Of a stretch of DNA of 64,000 nt, positions 34,063 through 42,978 are shown piece by piece; the stretch's first letter is position 1; each line of letters begins with the position of its first letter. Under the pieces are notes generated by a model. That model saw nothing but the letters and a program-made list of their open reading frames with translations, did no database searches and had not been told where the DNA came from. A program made the translations under genes and the position numbers. Source of the DNA: CAWCQC01 sp963819905 (lineage in GTDB: Bacteria; Actinomycetota; Thermoleophilia; Gaiellales; Gaiellaceae); assembly GCA_963819905.1 (NCBI GenBank), contig CAWFXP010000009.1, positions 310,001-374,000 on the forward strand. Direction: 5' to 3'.

Positions 34063-35184
34063 CTAGCTGCAGCCGTTCGGGTTGTAGTCGTTCGTCGCGA
34101 CGGTGGCGACGTCGATCGGCTCCTTCAGCAGGTCCTTCTCGACCATCCAGTCGCCGAGCGCCTGCCAGTTGTCGAGGTCGAAGCAGGTGATCGTCCGGCC
34201 GTCGGGCGGCGTCAGCAGCGCCAGGGTGTCGGGCACCATGCCCTCGATCTCCTCGGCCGAGTAGTCGGTGTTCTCCGTCATGAGCGTGACGGACCCTTCC
34301 TCGTCCGCGATCGCTCCCTCGACGCCCTGCTTCAAGCCGGCGATGAAGCGGCCGACCGCGTCGGCGAAGGCCGGGTCGTCCGCGAGTCGTTCGCTGTTGG
34401 CAACGATCAAGAGCTCGTCGTAGGTCGGGACGCCGAGCGCTTCCATGCTGATCACGTTCGGCGGCGTTCCCTCCTTGATCTCGATCGAGGTTGCCTCGAT
34501 GTTGAAGTAGGCGCCGATCACGGCGTCCACCTTGCCGGAGAGCAGGGCCGGCTCGAGGTTGAAGCCGACGTTGACGGCCTGGACGTCGTCCTCCGAGAGA
34601 CCCTGCGAGTCACGGATCGTCTTCAGCACGGCATCGTCGAACGGGAGCCCGGCGACGCCGATCTTCGCCCCCGCGATCGTCTCGGGCCCGGTGACCTTCG
34701 AGTCGGCGAGGGAGATCATCGAGTTCAGCGGCACCGGGATCATCGACGAGACGGCGATCACCGGCACGCCCTGCTCGGCGGCGAAGTACGTATCGGCGCT
34801 GTAGTAGACGGCGAGGTCGAACTTGCCGGTCGCGACCAGCTTCAGTCCTGCGGACGGATCGGAAGGCGTCTTGAGCTCGACCGTGAGAGCCTGGTCGTCC
34901 CAGTAGCCGTTCTCGAGCGCGTAGTAGAGGGCAATGTGATCGGGGTTCGGGAACCATTCGAGGGCGACTCTCAGGCTCGCCGGCTCGGGAGCCGGCTCGG
35001 TCTCCTCGGTTTCGACCCCGGCCGCCTCCTCGGTCGTGGCCGCCGGCGCCTCGGTTTCGGCAGGCGGTGCGGCGTCCCCGGTCGATTCGTCTCCTCCGCC
35101 GCAGCCGGCGGCCACGAGCGCGAGCACGGCCGCGAGGACAACGAGGAGGAGGAACCAGCGTGGCTTGGCCGAGCGGGTGGTCAT
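34063..35184 (-). CDS. thiY: ABC transporter substrate-binding lipoprotein, NMT1/ThiY-like
   Basis: A 373-residue secreted lipoprotein. The signal peptide ends in the lipobox LVAAGC at about residue 28, followed by an acidic linker. The mature part starts VALEWFPNPDHIALYYALEN, with GKFDLAVYYSADTYFAA and VPLNSMISL. This closely resembles ThiY, which binds the thiamin breakdown product N-formyl-4-amino-5-aminomethyl-2-methylpyrimidine. Related NMT1-type proteins bind other small heterocycles or sulfonates, so the ligand is a supported guess. It is third in the operon with the permease and ATPase. Confidence 0.82.
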   Translation of the reverse strand: MTTRSAKPRWFLLLVVLAAVLALVAAGCGGGDESTGDAAPPAETEAPAATTEEAAGVETEETEPAPEPASLRVALEWFPNPDHIALYYALENGYWDDQALTVELKTPSDPSAGLKLVATGKFDLAVYYSADTYFAAEQGVPVIAVSSMIPVPLNSMISLADSKVTGPETIAGAKIGVAGLPFDDAVLKTIRDSQGLSEDDVQAVNVGFNLEPALLSGKVDAVIGAYFNIEATSIEIKEGTPPNVISMEALGVPTYDELLIVANSERLADDPAFADAVGRFIAGLKQGVEGAIADEEGSVTLMTENTDYSAEEIEGMVPDTLALLTPPDGRTITCFDLDNWQALGDWMVEKDLLKEPIDVATVATNDYNPNGCS

Positions 35185-35238
35185 GGGCGATCTCCTTTCA
35201 GCGGGCGCTTCCGCGGGGACGGCGTGGCGAAGGGCGCC

Positions 35239-36060
35239 TCATGTCTTTGCCCACGGGATCGTGAGGCGCTCGATGAGCGTGACGAGCAGGAAGACCGCGA
35301 CTGCGATCAGCGTGACGATCAGGACCGCGGCGAAGACGTAAGGGGTGTCGAGGCGACCCTGGGCCTGGAGCATCCGGAAGCCGAGCCCGGCCTCGGAGCC
35401 GGCCCACTCGCCGAACACGGCGCCGATGGCCGCGTAGGTGGCCGCGATGCGGGTCCCGGAGAAGATCAGGGGCAGCGCTGACGGGAACTCGATGCGCCGG
35501 AAGATCGCCATCCGGGAGGCGTCGAGCGTCAACATCATGCGGATGTACTCGCGGTCGACGGAGCTGAGCCCGTCCACGGTGTTGACGACGATCGGGAAGA
35601 AGCAGAAGAGCGCGATGATCGCGAGCTTCGGCCCGATGCCGAAGCCCATGACGAGGACGAGCACCGGGGCGAGCACAACGGTCGGGATGCTCTGGGAGGC
35701 GATCAGGAGCGGGAGGACTGCCCGTCGAAGGAGGCCCGAGAGGTGGAGGGCGATGCCGATACCGAGCCCGGCGGCGACCGCGATCAGGAAGCCGTAGATG
35801 ACCTCCCTGAGGGTCACCCAGGTGTCGGACCCGAGCTCGCCGGCGTTGTCGACGAGGGACGAGACGATCAGCGACGGCGTCGGCCAGAGGTAGTCGGGCA
35901 CGTCGAGCACCCGACACAGGAGTTCCCACAGGCCGATCGCCAGGACGACGAGGATGATCGGCGGTGCGTACGTCTTCAGGATGTGGCGCGCACGCCCTTC
36001 CTTTCGGCGGGGCTGCTGCGCCACGCCGAGGCTCTTCCGGGGCTCTTCGGCCGTCAGCAC
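35239..36060 (-). CDS. thiX: ABC transporter permease, ThiX-like
   Basis: A 273-residue BPD-type permease with six predicted membrane segments. The cytoplasmic coupling (EAA) loop is around FPSALPLIFSGTRIA. The N-terminal 25 residues are charged and non-conserved. It overlaps the ATPase gene by ATGA-type coupling and is followed by the binding protein after 54 bases. Together the three form one importer. Confidence 0.88.
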   Translation of the reverse strand: MLTAEEPRKSLGVAQQPRRKEGRARHILKTYAPPIILVVLAIGLWELLCRVLDVPDYLWPTPSLIVSSLVDNAGELGSDTWVTLREVIYGFLIAVAAGLGIGIALHLSGLLRRAVLPLLIASQSIPTVVLAPVLVLVMGFGIGPKLAIIALFCFFPIVVNTVDGLSSVDREYIRMMLTLDASRMAIFRRIEFPSALPLIFSGTRIAATYAAIGAVFGEWAGSEAGLGFRMLQAQGRLDTPYVFAAVLIVTLIAVAVFLLVTLIERLTIPWAKT

Positions 36061-36857
36061 TCGAGCGCCTCCAGCGCCTGCTCCTTCATGACGACGAACT
36101 CGGGCGAGGTCACGATCTCACGCCGGGGAACGTGCCGCGGGAAATTGGTGTCGAACCGTCGGATGATCCGTCCGGGCCGGGCGGAGAAGACGACGACCTG
36201 CTGCGTCAGGAGGAGCGCTTCGTCGACGTCGTGCGTGACGAGGAGCGCCGTCTTGGGCTCCTGCTCGAGCGCGCCGAGGAGCCATTCCTGCATCGTCGCC
36301 CGGGTGATCGAGTCGAGGGCCGCAAAGGGTTCGTCGAGGAGCAGCACGCCCTTCTCGGCCATCAGTGTCCGGAGGAACGCGACCCGCTGCCGCATCCCGC
36401 CGGAGAGCTCGGCCGGCGTGCGCTCCTCGAACTCGCCGAGCCCGAAGCGCTCGAACAGCGGGCGGGCGCGCTCGCGGGCGGCCTTCCGCGCAAGGCCACG
36501 GTTCTCGAGCGCGAGGCACGCGTTGTCGAGAGCCGTCCGCCAGGGCACGAGCAGGTCCTTCTGCGGCATGAGCGCGCACCGTGCGAGCCGCTCGCGCGGT
36601 GTGGTGGCGGTCCCGATCGAGATGGTGCCGTCGTCGGGCTCGAGCAGCCCGGCGATGTCCGAGAGGAGCGTCGACTTGCCGCACCCGCTCGGCCCGACGA
36701 TGCCGAGGCGGGTATGCGCCGGGATCGACAGGTCGATGCCGTCGAGGGCGACCACCTCCTCGAACGTCTGTCGCACGCCGCGGATCTCGATCGACGCCGC
36801 GCTCTCACCACCAGCGGGACCGGTCGACGACGCCGTGAGCTGCTGCTCACCAGCCAT
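36054..36857 (-). CDS. thiZ: ABC transporter ATP-binding protein, ThiZ-like
   Basis: A 267-residue ABC ATPase with Walker A GPSGCGKST, Q-loop MPQKD, signature LSGGMRQRV, Walker B VLLLDEPFAALD and the switch His in VTHDVDEA. It belongs to the nitrate/taurine/thiamin-pyrimidine (SsuB/TauB/ThiZ) class. It is the first gene of the leftward importer operon. The palindrome CATATCGATATG lies 3 bases upstream of its start codon, so a bound regulator would block expression. Confidence 0.9.
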   Translation of the reverse strand: MAGEQQLTASSTGPAGGESAASIEIRGVRQTFEEVVALDGIDLSIPAHTRLGIVGPSGCGKSTLLSDIAGLLEPDDGTISIGTATTPRERLARCALMPQKDLLVPWRTALDNACLALENRGLARKAARERARPLFERFGLGEFEERTPAELSGGMRQRVAFLRTLMAEKGVLLLDEPFAALDSITRATMQEWLLGALEQEPKTALLVTHDVDEALLLTQQVVVFSARPGRIIRRFDTNFPRHVPRREIVTSPEFVVMKEQALEALEC

Positions 36858-36859
36858 CG

Positions 36860-36871
36860 CATATCGATATG
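36860..36871. promoter_or_regulatory. Putative GntR operator B (transporter operon)
   Basis: CATATCGATATG is a perfect 12-base palindrome immediately upstream of the transporter ATPase start codon. It shares the ATATC half-site with the other motifs but has a different centre (CG). Confidence 0.4.
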
Positions 36872-36925
36872 ACGGGGAACGGCACCGCTGGTTAGGTGGG
36901 CGTGACTCCCTCGGGCAGGGAGCGT

Positions 36926-36943
36926 TGATATATCAGATATGGG
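36926..36943. promoter_or_regulatory. Putative GntR operator C (HDAC-family gene)
   Basis: TGATATATCAGATATGGG contains the perfect palindrome TGATATATCA. On the other strand it reads ATATCTGATATATCA, matching 10 or more positions of operators E and F. A possible -10 box, TACGCT, follows at 36,949-36,954. Confidence 0.55.
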
Positions 36944-36988
36944 TTGGGTACGCTAGTCGCCTCGGAAGGCGAGGAGAGGAGGGGGCAC

Positions 36989-38102
36989 GTGCCGACTGCG
37001 CTCTGCTGGGACGATCGCTTCGCCACCCACGACATGGGCCGTGGCGGCCTCTACCTGCCGGTCGAAGGGCTCGTCGAGGACGACCTCCACGTCGACTCGA
37101 CCGCGCGCATCACACGGACTCGGAACCTCATCCGGCAGGCAGGGCTCGAGGCGATTCTGCGTCTCGCCGAGCCGGGGCCGGCGACTGTCGACGAGCTTGC
37201 CCGAGTCCACTCGCGCGAGCACATCGAGCGAATGCGGGCCGTCTCGGAGGCCGGAGGCGGCGACGCCGGCGGGGGTTACACGCCGATGGACGGCCGCTCC
37301 TACGAGCTCGCGCTCCTGAGCGCGGGCTCGGCTCTGACGGCGCTCGAGCTCGTCATGGGCGGCGAGGTGGAGAACGCGCACGCGATGCTTCGCCGATCCG
37401 GACACCACGCGTGGCACGACTCCGGCTACGGCTTCTGCATCTTCAACAACTGTGCCGTCGCCGCCCGAGCCGCGCAGGCCGAGCACGGGCTCGAACGAGT
37501 TGCGATCGTCGACGTCGACGCTCACCACGGCAACGGGAGCGAGTGGATCTTCGCAGCCGATCCGAGCGTGCTGACGATCTCGATCCACCAGGACCGGAGC
37601 TTTCCGAGCGACTCCGGATTCGTCGAGCACGTCGGGGAGGGAGAGGGCCGCGGCTCCAACGTCAACGTCAACCTCCCGGCCGGAACCGGCGATCCCGGCT
37701 ACCTGTACGCCCTGGACACGATCGTCCTGCCGGCGTTGCAGCGCTTCGCTCCCGAGCTGATCGTCGTTGCCTGCGGGGTCGACGCGAGCCTCTTCGATCC
37801 GCTTTCTCGCCTCGGCGTGACGGCCGCCGGCTTCGCTGCGATAGCCGGCCGGCTGCTCGGACGTCGCGGACGAGCTCTGCGGCGGCCGGCTGGTGTCGGT
37901 GCAGGAGGGCGGCTACAGCCACGTCTACGCGCCGTTCTGCTGGCTGGCGGTGCTCGAGACGCTCATGAGGATGCCGGAGCGCCACGCGGATCCCTACGAG
38001 CTCTTCATCGCCGACCAGCCCTGCTGTCGCGAGTTTCCGTCCTGGCAGCGCGAGCAGATCGACGCGCAGCGCCGCGTCCTGGCTTCCGCCGGCGCGGTCT
38101 GA
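36989..38102 (+). CDS. Histone-deacetylase-superfamily amidohydrolase, one frameshift
   Basis: A class II HDAC/acetylpolyamine-amidohydrolase-like enzyme that removes acyl groups from amines. The Zn site is complete: His pair in SGHHAWHD, VDVDAHHGNG and ACGVDASLFDPL. The transition-state Tyr is in QEGGYSHVYAP. Near 37,858 an extra base (CTCGGACGTC instead of CTCGACGTC) shifts the frame. Removing it gives a continuous protein of about 370 residues ending at 38,102. The GTG start has a ribosome site (AGGAGAGGAGG) 6 bases upstream. The substrate could be an N-acyl intermediate of the surrounding pathway. Confidence 0.85.
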
Positions 38103-38113
38103 GCCGGCAGCGC

Positions 38114-38788
38114 TCAGGCGGGCTCGAGCGAGTCGTGCTCGATCGAGTGGATGTGCCGCTCGGTGGCCGCGGCAGCCGCCTCGGCGTCGCCGGCGCGGAG
38201 CGCGGCGAGAATCGCCTCGTGCTCGGCGATCGAGCGCTCCTCGCGCCCGGGTGCGCGAAGGGACGTGTTCCCGATGAGGAGGAGCACGCTCCTCAGGTCG
38301 ACCAGCAGCTTCACCATCCGGCTGTTGCCGCACGCGCCGGCGAAGATGTCCGAGAAGGCGGTGAGGCTGTCGAGTAGCTCCTGCTGCGCCCCCGCGGCGA
38401 GTGCCGACCGGCTCGCGGCGACCGAGTCCTCGAGCACGTCGAGCACGTGCGCGGATCCCGTGACCGCGAGGTCGCGGGCGATCTGGGACTCGATCACCAG
38501 CCTCAGCTCGAGGATCTCGCGGATGTCCTCCGCGGAGGGCTCGAGCACCCGCGCTCCACGATACGGCTCGATCTCGACCAGCCCATCCCTTTGCAGGCGG
38601 ATCAGCGCTTCGCGGACCGGTGTCTTCGAGACGCCGAGGTCGGCGGCGATGCGGGCTTCGACAAGCTGTGCTCCGGGCACGAGCGCTCCCGCGACGATCT
38701 CGTCGCGAAGACGCTCGTAGACGCGTCGTTCGAGCTGTGCCGGGACGATCTTCTCTCGTGTGTCCTGTGCGGTCACCGGGTCGTACAT
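38114..38788 (-). CDS. GntR/FadR-family (FCD) transcriptional regulator
   Basis: The N-terminal winged helix (ERLRDEIVAGALVPGAQLVE, then VSKTPVREALIRLQRDGLV) and the C-terminal all-helical FCD ligand domain (residues ~95-220, with HEAILAALRAGDAEAA) are clear. FCD regulators bind small carboxylates or related metabolites and usually repress catabolic genes. The ATG at 38,788 lies inside an ATCGTATCTCG motif shared with the mutase/hydroxylase region, suggesting autoregulation. A GTG at 38,845 would add 19 residues. Position among the motif-bearing units makes it the likely regulator of the whole block. Confidence 0.9.
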   Translation of the reverse strand: MYDPVTAQDTREKIVPAQLERRVYERLRDEIVAGALVPGAQLVEARIAADLGVSKTPVREALIRLQRDGLVEIEPYRGARVLEPSAEDIREILELRLVIESQIARDLAVTGSAHVLDVLEDSVAASRSALAAGAQQELLDSLTAFSDIFAGACGNSRMVKLLVDLRSVLLLIGNTSLRAPGREERSIAEHEAILAALRAGDAEAAAAATERHIHSIEHDSLEPA

Positions 38789-38798
38789 CGTATCTCGG
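38781..38798. promoter_or_regulatory. Putative GntR operator D (regulator's own start)
   Basis: TCGTACATCGTATCTCGG overlaps the regulator start codon. Eleven bases (ATCGTATCTCG) are identical to the motif at 51,829, and eight (CGTATCTC) to operator E. Confidence 0.5.
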
Positions 38799-38847
38799 CG
38801 GTTCCCGGACGGAGGGCGGGCGCTTGACGCCATCTGCGCCGGCACCC

Positions 38848-38853
38848 TAGACT
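38848..38853 (+). promoter_or_regulatory. Possible -10 box for the M20/M29 operon
   Basis: TAGACT is followed by CTGGCGC and then operator E. The same order, TACGCT then CTGGCGC then operator, occurs at 42,927. This supports a shared promoter layout with the operator just downstream of the -10. Confidence 0.35.
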
Positions 38854-38860
38854 GGCGCGT

Positions 38861-38878
38861 CGTATCTCATATCTGATC
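38861..38878. promoter_or_regulatory. Putative GntR operator E (M20/M29 operon)
   Basis: CGTATCTCATATCTGATC is identical in 16 of 18 positions to operator F at 42,941; the two differences simply swap C and G between half-sites. It ends one base before the GTG of the M20 gene. Confidence 0.65.
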
Positions 38879-38879
38879 C

Positions 38880-40079
38880 GTGGCTCTCACCCCGACACCC
38901 GCCCAGCTCGAGGCCGTCAGTCGTCTCGTGGACAGCGACGACGCCGTTTTGCTGACGCAGGAGATCGTCCGCATTCCGAGCGTTCAGGGGGAGGAAGGCG
39001 AGCTCGCGTTCGCCCTCCATGCCCGCATGTCACGGATGGGCTTCGACGAGGTCTACCTGCAGGACGCGCTGCCGGACCGCCCCAACGTGGTCGGGGTCGT
39101 CGACTCGGGCCGTCCCGGCCCGACCCTCGTCCTGACCGGCCACATCGACACGAAACCCGTCTGCGTCGGCTGGACGGACGATCCGTACTCGGGCCGTCTC
39201 GTGGACGGCAGGCTGCACGGGCACGCGGTCATGGACATGAAGGCGGGCGTTGCGGGCGTCGTCGAGGCAGGGGCCGCGCTGGCCCGGGAGCGCTCCACGT
39301 GGCGCGGACGCATCCTCGTCGCAGCGGTGGCCGACCACATGGGCCAGCAGCAGGGCGCGATCCGTTTCTTCGAGGAGCATGCGGCGGACTACTGCCTGCT
39401 TGCCGAGCTGACCGACCTCGACATCTACCTCGGGCATCGGGGGCGGCTGTACTGGGACCTCACGTCGATCGGCAGAGCCGCGCACACGTGCCATCGCCAC
39501 CTCGCGATCAACGCGATCGCCAAGATGGTGCCGCTGATCGAGGAGATCGAGGCACTTCGTTACCGGCCGGAGCTCCCAGACTGGGTGTCCGAGCTGTTCG
39601 GACCCGAGCTGTACACCGCGGTCGGCCGGATCTACGGTGGGCTCCCTCCCGGCGGCCCGTCGATGATCCCGGACGAGTGCACGATCCGCGTCGATTCGCG
39701 CCCGCAGCCAGGCGTCGAAGAAGCCGAGGTCGAGGCGCTCATTCGGGCAGCGATCGAGCGTGCCGGCGCCCGGGATCCCGAGGCGCGCTACGAGCTCGTC
39801 CTCGCCGACCGCAAGCGGCCACACCTGATCGAGCAGGATCACCCGCTGACACTCGCGCTGGCGCAGGCCTACCGTTCGGTGACGGGAGAGGAGCCGGCGT
39901 ACGGCGCCGGGTCGTGGCTTGCGGACACCGCGAGCACCGGCCACCACTGCCCGACCGTGATCTTCGGCCCCGGACGGGAGCCGGTCTACACGCCCGACGA
40001 GTGGCTCGACGTCTCGGACATCACGACGGCCACGAAGGTGAACGCCGCGATGGCGGCGATCGTGCTCGCCCCCGAATGA
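38880..40079 (+). CDS. M20-family metallohydrolase with altered catalytic Glu motif
   Basis: A 399-residue protein of the ArgE/DapE/ACY1 group. Visible motifs are VLTGHIDTKP, HGHAVMDMKAG and LAELTD, with a lid domain around residues 190-310. Where catalytic members have DEE, this one reads VADHMGQQQG, so both the general base and a metal ligand are replaced by His and Met. It may use a different mechanism or have lost hydrolysis. The B. subtilis/B. halodurans enzyme YlmB, which deformylates the thiamin-derived pyrimidine, belongs to this family. The GTG start directly follows operator E; no ribosome site is seen. It overlaps the next gene by ATGA. Confidence 0.85.
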   Translation: MALTPTPAQLEAVSRLVDSDDAVLLTQEIVRIPSVQGEEGELAFALHARMSRMGFDEVYLQDALPDRPNVVGVVDSGRPGPTLVLTGHIDTKPVCVGWTDDPYSGRLVDGRLHGHAVMDMKAGVAGVVEAGAALARERSTWRGRILVAAVADHMGQQQGAIRFFEEHAADYCLLAELTDLDIYLGHRGRLYWDLTSIGRAAHTCHRHLAINAIAKMVPLIEEIEALRYRPELPDWVSELFGPELYTAVGRIYGGLPPGGPSMIPDECTIRVDSRPQPGVEEAEVEALIRAAIERAGARDPEARYELVLADRKRPHLIEQDHPLTLALAQAYRSVTGEEPAYGAGSWLADTASTGHHCPTVIFGPGREPVYTPDEWLDVSDITTATKVNAAMAAIVLAPE

Positions 40080-41035
40080 CGCGCCTCGAATGCCTGCCGG
40101 CGCTGCGCACGCTCGCGACGGCGTGTGCAGGTGTCCGGGAGGGCGAGCAGGCGCTCGTCGTCACCGATACCGCCGCCGACCAGGAGATCGTCGGGGCGAT
40201 GGCCTCGGTGCTCGAAGCGCTCGGCCTCGCTGTCGTCGTCGTCTCCTCGGCACCGGCCGACCTCCCCGGCGACGAGCCGCCCTCGGAGGTGAGCGCCGCG
40301 ATGCTCGAGGCGGACGTCGTGTTCGAGCTGACCTCCGTCTTCATCGGGTCCTGCCCGGCGCGCAGACAGGCGTGTGAGCAGGGGGCTCGCTACCTGACCG
40401 TGCCCGGCCTGAGCTGGACGACGCTACGGCCCGGCGGGCCCTTCGCCGCCGACTTCCACGAGATCGGCGACCGCGCGAAGCTCCTCGCCGAACGGCTCGA
40501 CAGCGCATCCGAGTTCCGGCTCACGAGCCCGAGTGGGACCGATCTGCGCGGCAGCTTCGACGGCCGCCGCGGCCGGCCGCTCTGGGGCATCGCCGACGCG
40601 CCGGGCGGTTACGCCGCGCCTCCGGACATCGAGGTCGGGGCAAGCCCGGTCGAGGGCACGGCCGAGGGACTCGTCGTGGTCGACGGCTCGCTCCTGTTCC
40701 TCGGCCCCGACCAGCTCGCGAGCCCCGTCGAGCTTCACTTCGCAGAGGGACGGCTCGTCGATCTGGCGGGGGCGGAGTCGTGGCGGCTCGCCGACGCTCT
40801 CGAGCGTTCGGGTGACGAGCGCATGTGGAACCTCGCCGAGGTATCGATCGGGCTGAATCCGCACTCGCGGCCGGGCGGTTCCGCGCTCGAGCTCGAGGGG
40901 ATCGTCGGCGGCGCCCACGTCGCCGTCGGGAACAACGTCGCCTACGGCGGTTCGATCGACGCCAGATCGCACATCGACTGCGTTCTTCTCGAGTCGACGC
41001 TCGCGCTCGACGGGACGCCGCTCGATCCCGTTTAG
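40076..41035 (+). CDS. M29 aminopeptidase-like metalloprotein
   Basis: A 319-residue protein resembling the thermophilic M29 aminopeptidases. The expected ligands are seen as Glu in DIEVGASP, Glu in WNLAEVSIGLNP, His in GGAHVAVGNN, Tyr in NNVAYGG, and His/Asp in ARSHID. The ring-opening 2,5-dihydroxypyridine dioxygenase NicX shares this fold, which matters because a ring hydroxylase is encoded nearby. The Glu ligands favour a peptidase-like metal site. The substrate is unknown. It is coupled to the M20 gene. Confidence 0.7.
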   Translation: MTRLECLPALRTLATACAGVREGEQALVVTDTAADQEIVGAMASVLEALGLAVVVVSSAPADLPGDEPPSEVSAAMLEADVVFELTSVFIGSCPARRQACEQGARYLTVPGLSWTTLRPGGPFAADFHEIGDRAKLLAERLDSASEFRLTSPSGTDLRGSFDGRRGRPLWGIADAPGGYAAPPDIEVGASPVEGTAEGLVVVDGSLLFLGPDQLASPVELHFAEGRLVDLAGAESWRLADALERSGDERMWNLAEVSIGLNPHSRPGGSALELEGIVGGAHVAVGNNVAYGGSIDARSHIDCVLLESTLALDGTPLDPV

Positions 41036-41260
41036 TCCAGATGCCCGGCGGGGCTGGACGCACACGCAGCTGAGCCGGAGCACCAGCTCGATCGCCTGCG
41101 CGTCGTCGAGGCTCTGCTCTCGAACGAGCAGGCGCCACGTGTCGAAGCTCACGGCCAGCACGATTCCTGCTCGCAGCAAGCTTCGGCGGCGCCCTCGCGC
41201 GCGCCACGGAGCGAGGAGGACGTCCGCTGCCGTCTCCCAGTGCGCGTGGTAGGGCGCCAT
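41036..41260 (-). pseudogene. Remnant of a TetR-family regulator (C-terminal domain only)
   Basis: On the minus strand about 75 residues read like a TetR ligand domain: WETAADVLLAPWRARGRRR, then SFDTWRLLVREQSLDDAQAI and ELVLRLSCV. A stop codon lies five codons before the first ATG, and the DNA-binding half would have to overlap the cupin gene, where it is absent. The piece therefore looks like a decayed leftover from an earlier gene arrangement, possibly the former local regulator. Confidence 0.55.
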
Positions 41261-41295
41261 GACGGGGTGGTTTCACGCGTCCGCAGGAGCGTTCC

Positions 41296-41800
41296 ATGAG
41301 CAACACCGTCGACACAACCGTCAGCCCGATCGCCCTTCAGGCGCAGGAAGGCGCTGCGCTCTGGTTCCTCGGCACGCTCGCGACCATCAAGGCCTCGGCC
41401 GACACGACGGGCGGCCGCGTCGGCGTGATCGAGCATCTTGCACCCCAGGGAGCAGGATCACCGCTTCACGTTCATCGCAACGAGGACGAGTGGTTCTACG
41501 TTCTCGACGGACAGCTGACCTTCCGGGTTGGTGGCCGGACGATCGACGCCCCTGCCGGGTCCTTCGTCTACGGCCCTCGTGGCGTCCCGCACACGTTCAC
41601 TGTGTCCTCGGCCGAGGCGCGGTTCCTCCTCGTGGGCCGAGCCTGGCGGCTTCGAGGGCTTCCTCCGAGCGGTCGGCGAGCCTGCCCAGGCGCTGACGCT
41701 CCCGCCGGCCCCGGATGGCCCGCCCGACCTCGAGAGGCTCGTCGCGGTTGCCGCCGAATACGGCGTCGAGATCATCGGTCCGCCCGGTATCCCCGACTGA
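41296..41800 (+). CDS. Cupin-domain protein, one frameshift
   Basis: A small beta-barrel metal-binding protein of about 167 residues. The cupin motif 1 is PLHVHRNEDEWFYVLDGQLTF, two His and one Glu, followed by motif 2 GVPHTF. Near 41,637 one extra G (GTGGGCCGAG) breaks the frame. Removal restores LLVAEPGGFEGFLRAVGEPA and a helical tail ending at 41,800. The ATG has an AGGAG site 7 bases upstream. Such single-domain cupins can be dioxygenases, isomerases or binding proteins. Confidence 0.8.
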
Positions 41801-41820
41801 CTCTCGCGCGGTCGACTGTT

Positions 41821-41826
41821 TAGCCT
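41821..41826 (+). promoter_or_regulatory. -10 box of leaderless promoter for the second M20 gene
   Basis: TAGCCT lies 6 bases before GTG 41,833, the same spacing as for the TSUP pair and acdS. No operator motif is seen here. Confidence 0.45.
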
Positions 41827-41832
41827 GCCCGG

Positions 41833-42906
41833 GTGGCGACAGCTGGCCTGATCGACGATCTGCTCGAGCTGGCCGCGATCGCGGCGCCGACGTTCGCCGA
41901 GCGCCCACGCATCGACTGGCTCGAGCAGCGGCTCGCGGGCGCTCCCGGACGCCGCCACCGTGACGGCGTCGGGAATCTGATCTGGAGCTGGGGCGAGGGA
42001 CAGCCGCGGCTCCTCGTAGCGGCGCATGTCGACACCGTGTTTCCGGCCGAGACGGCGCTTCGTTTCGAGCGAGACGACTCGTGGCTGGTCGGCCCTGGGA
42101 TCGGCGACAACGCGGCTGCGGTCGTGGTCGCGATGCACGTCGTCGGCGAGCTGCTCGGCGCCCAGAAGGTGGCCCCGGGCGCCCTCGTGTTCACCGTCGG
42201 CGAGGAGGGCCTCGGCAACCTGCGCGGGATCACCGCCGCCTGCGCGGAGCTTCGGCCGGACGCGGTGCTCGCGTTGGAGGGCCACGGCCTCCACCACGTG
42301 ATCGTGGATGCGGTCGGGAGCCTTCGGGCCAGCGTGCGCGTCACCGGGCCCGGCGGCCACTCGTGGGTGGATCGCGGGCGGCCGAGCGCGATCCATGCCT
42401 TGCTCGAGCTCGGGGTGTCGCTCGCGCGCGAATCCTCGGCAGACGTTCCCGTGAACGTCGGTCTGGTATCCGGCGGACGCTCGGTCAACGCCATCGCCGA
42501 CGAGGCGGAGCTGACAGTCGAGGCCCGTGCGCTCGCCGAGGACGTGCTCGAGCGGTTCGCCAAGCGTCTCGCCGGCCTCGACGTCGGACCGCCGCTACGA
42601 CTGGACGTCGAGATCATCGGCAGGCGGCCGGCCGGGCAACTCGACCGTGGGTCACCACTTCTCGAGGCCGTTCGCGCCGTGCGCGAGGAGCTCGGTCTGC
42701 CGGACGCGCTCGGCAAGGGCTCGACCGACGCGAACGCTGCCCTCGCTGCGGGCATCCCGGGGTTGACTCTCGGTGTCGCGAACGGGGATGGCATGCACAC
42801 GCCCGGCGAGCGCATCGACGGGGAGTCTCTCGCTCTGGGTGCCGCTCAGCTCGAGCGCGTCCTCGGGCGCCTCCTCGCTCCCTCGCCGGGGCACGCAGTC
42901 GCTTGA
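41833..42906 (+). CDS. M20-family metallopeptidase/amidohydrolase
   Basis: A 357-residue co-catalytic zinc hydrolase with intact motifs: VAAHVDTVF, GPGIGDNAAAVV, the catalytic pair in VGEEGLGN, ALEGHG and a C-terminal HTPGERI. It thus differs from the M20 protein at 38,880, which lacks the Glu pair. It could cleave N-acyl or peptide-like bonds, and is the better candidate here for a YlmB-type deformylase. Substrate not proven. Confidence 0.87.
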   Translation: MATAGLIDDLLELAAIAAPTFAERPRIDWLEQRLAGAPGRRHRDGVGNLIWSWGEGQPRLLVAAHVDTVFPAETALRFERDDSWLVGPGIGDNAAAVVVAMHVVGELLGAQKVAPGALVFTVGEEGLGNLRGITAACAELRPDAVLALEGHGLHHVIVDAVGSLRASVRVTGPGGHSWVDRGRPSAIHALLELGVSLARESSADVPVNVGLVSGGRSVNAIADEAELTVEARALAEDVLERFAKRLAGLDVGPPLRLDVEIIGRRPAGQLDRGSPLLEAVRAVREELGLPDALGKGSTDANAALAAGIPGLTLGVANGDGMHTPGERIDGESLALGAAQLERVLGRLLAPSPGHAVA

Positions 42907-42940
42907 CCGGGGCGGCGCGGCAGCGGTACGCTGGCGCCCT

Positions 42941-42958
42941 CGTATCTGATATCTCATC
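42941..42958. promoter_or_regulatory. Putative GntR operator F (ALDH-TenA operon)
   Basis: CGTATCTGATATCTCATC stands 21 bases upstream of the aldehyde dehydrogenase ATG. It is the mirror-like partner of operator E. Upstream at 42,927 is a possible -10 box TACGCT. Confidence 0.65.
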
Positions 42959-42978
42959 GGTCTGAAAGGTGGCCGCGG

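Noticed and set aside
40076..41035. Calling this gene a NicX-type ring-cleaving dioxygenase
   Set aside because: The metal-site pattern Glu-Glu-His-Tyr-His-Asp fits M29 aminopeptidases better; NicX is expected to have a His in place of one Glu.
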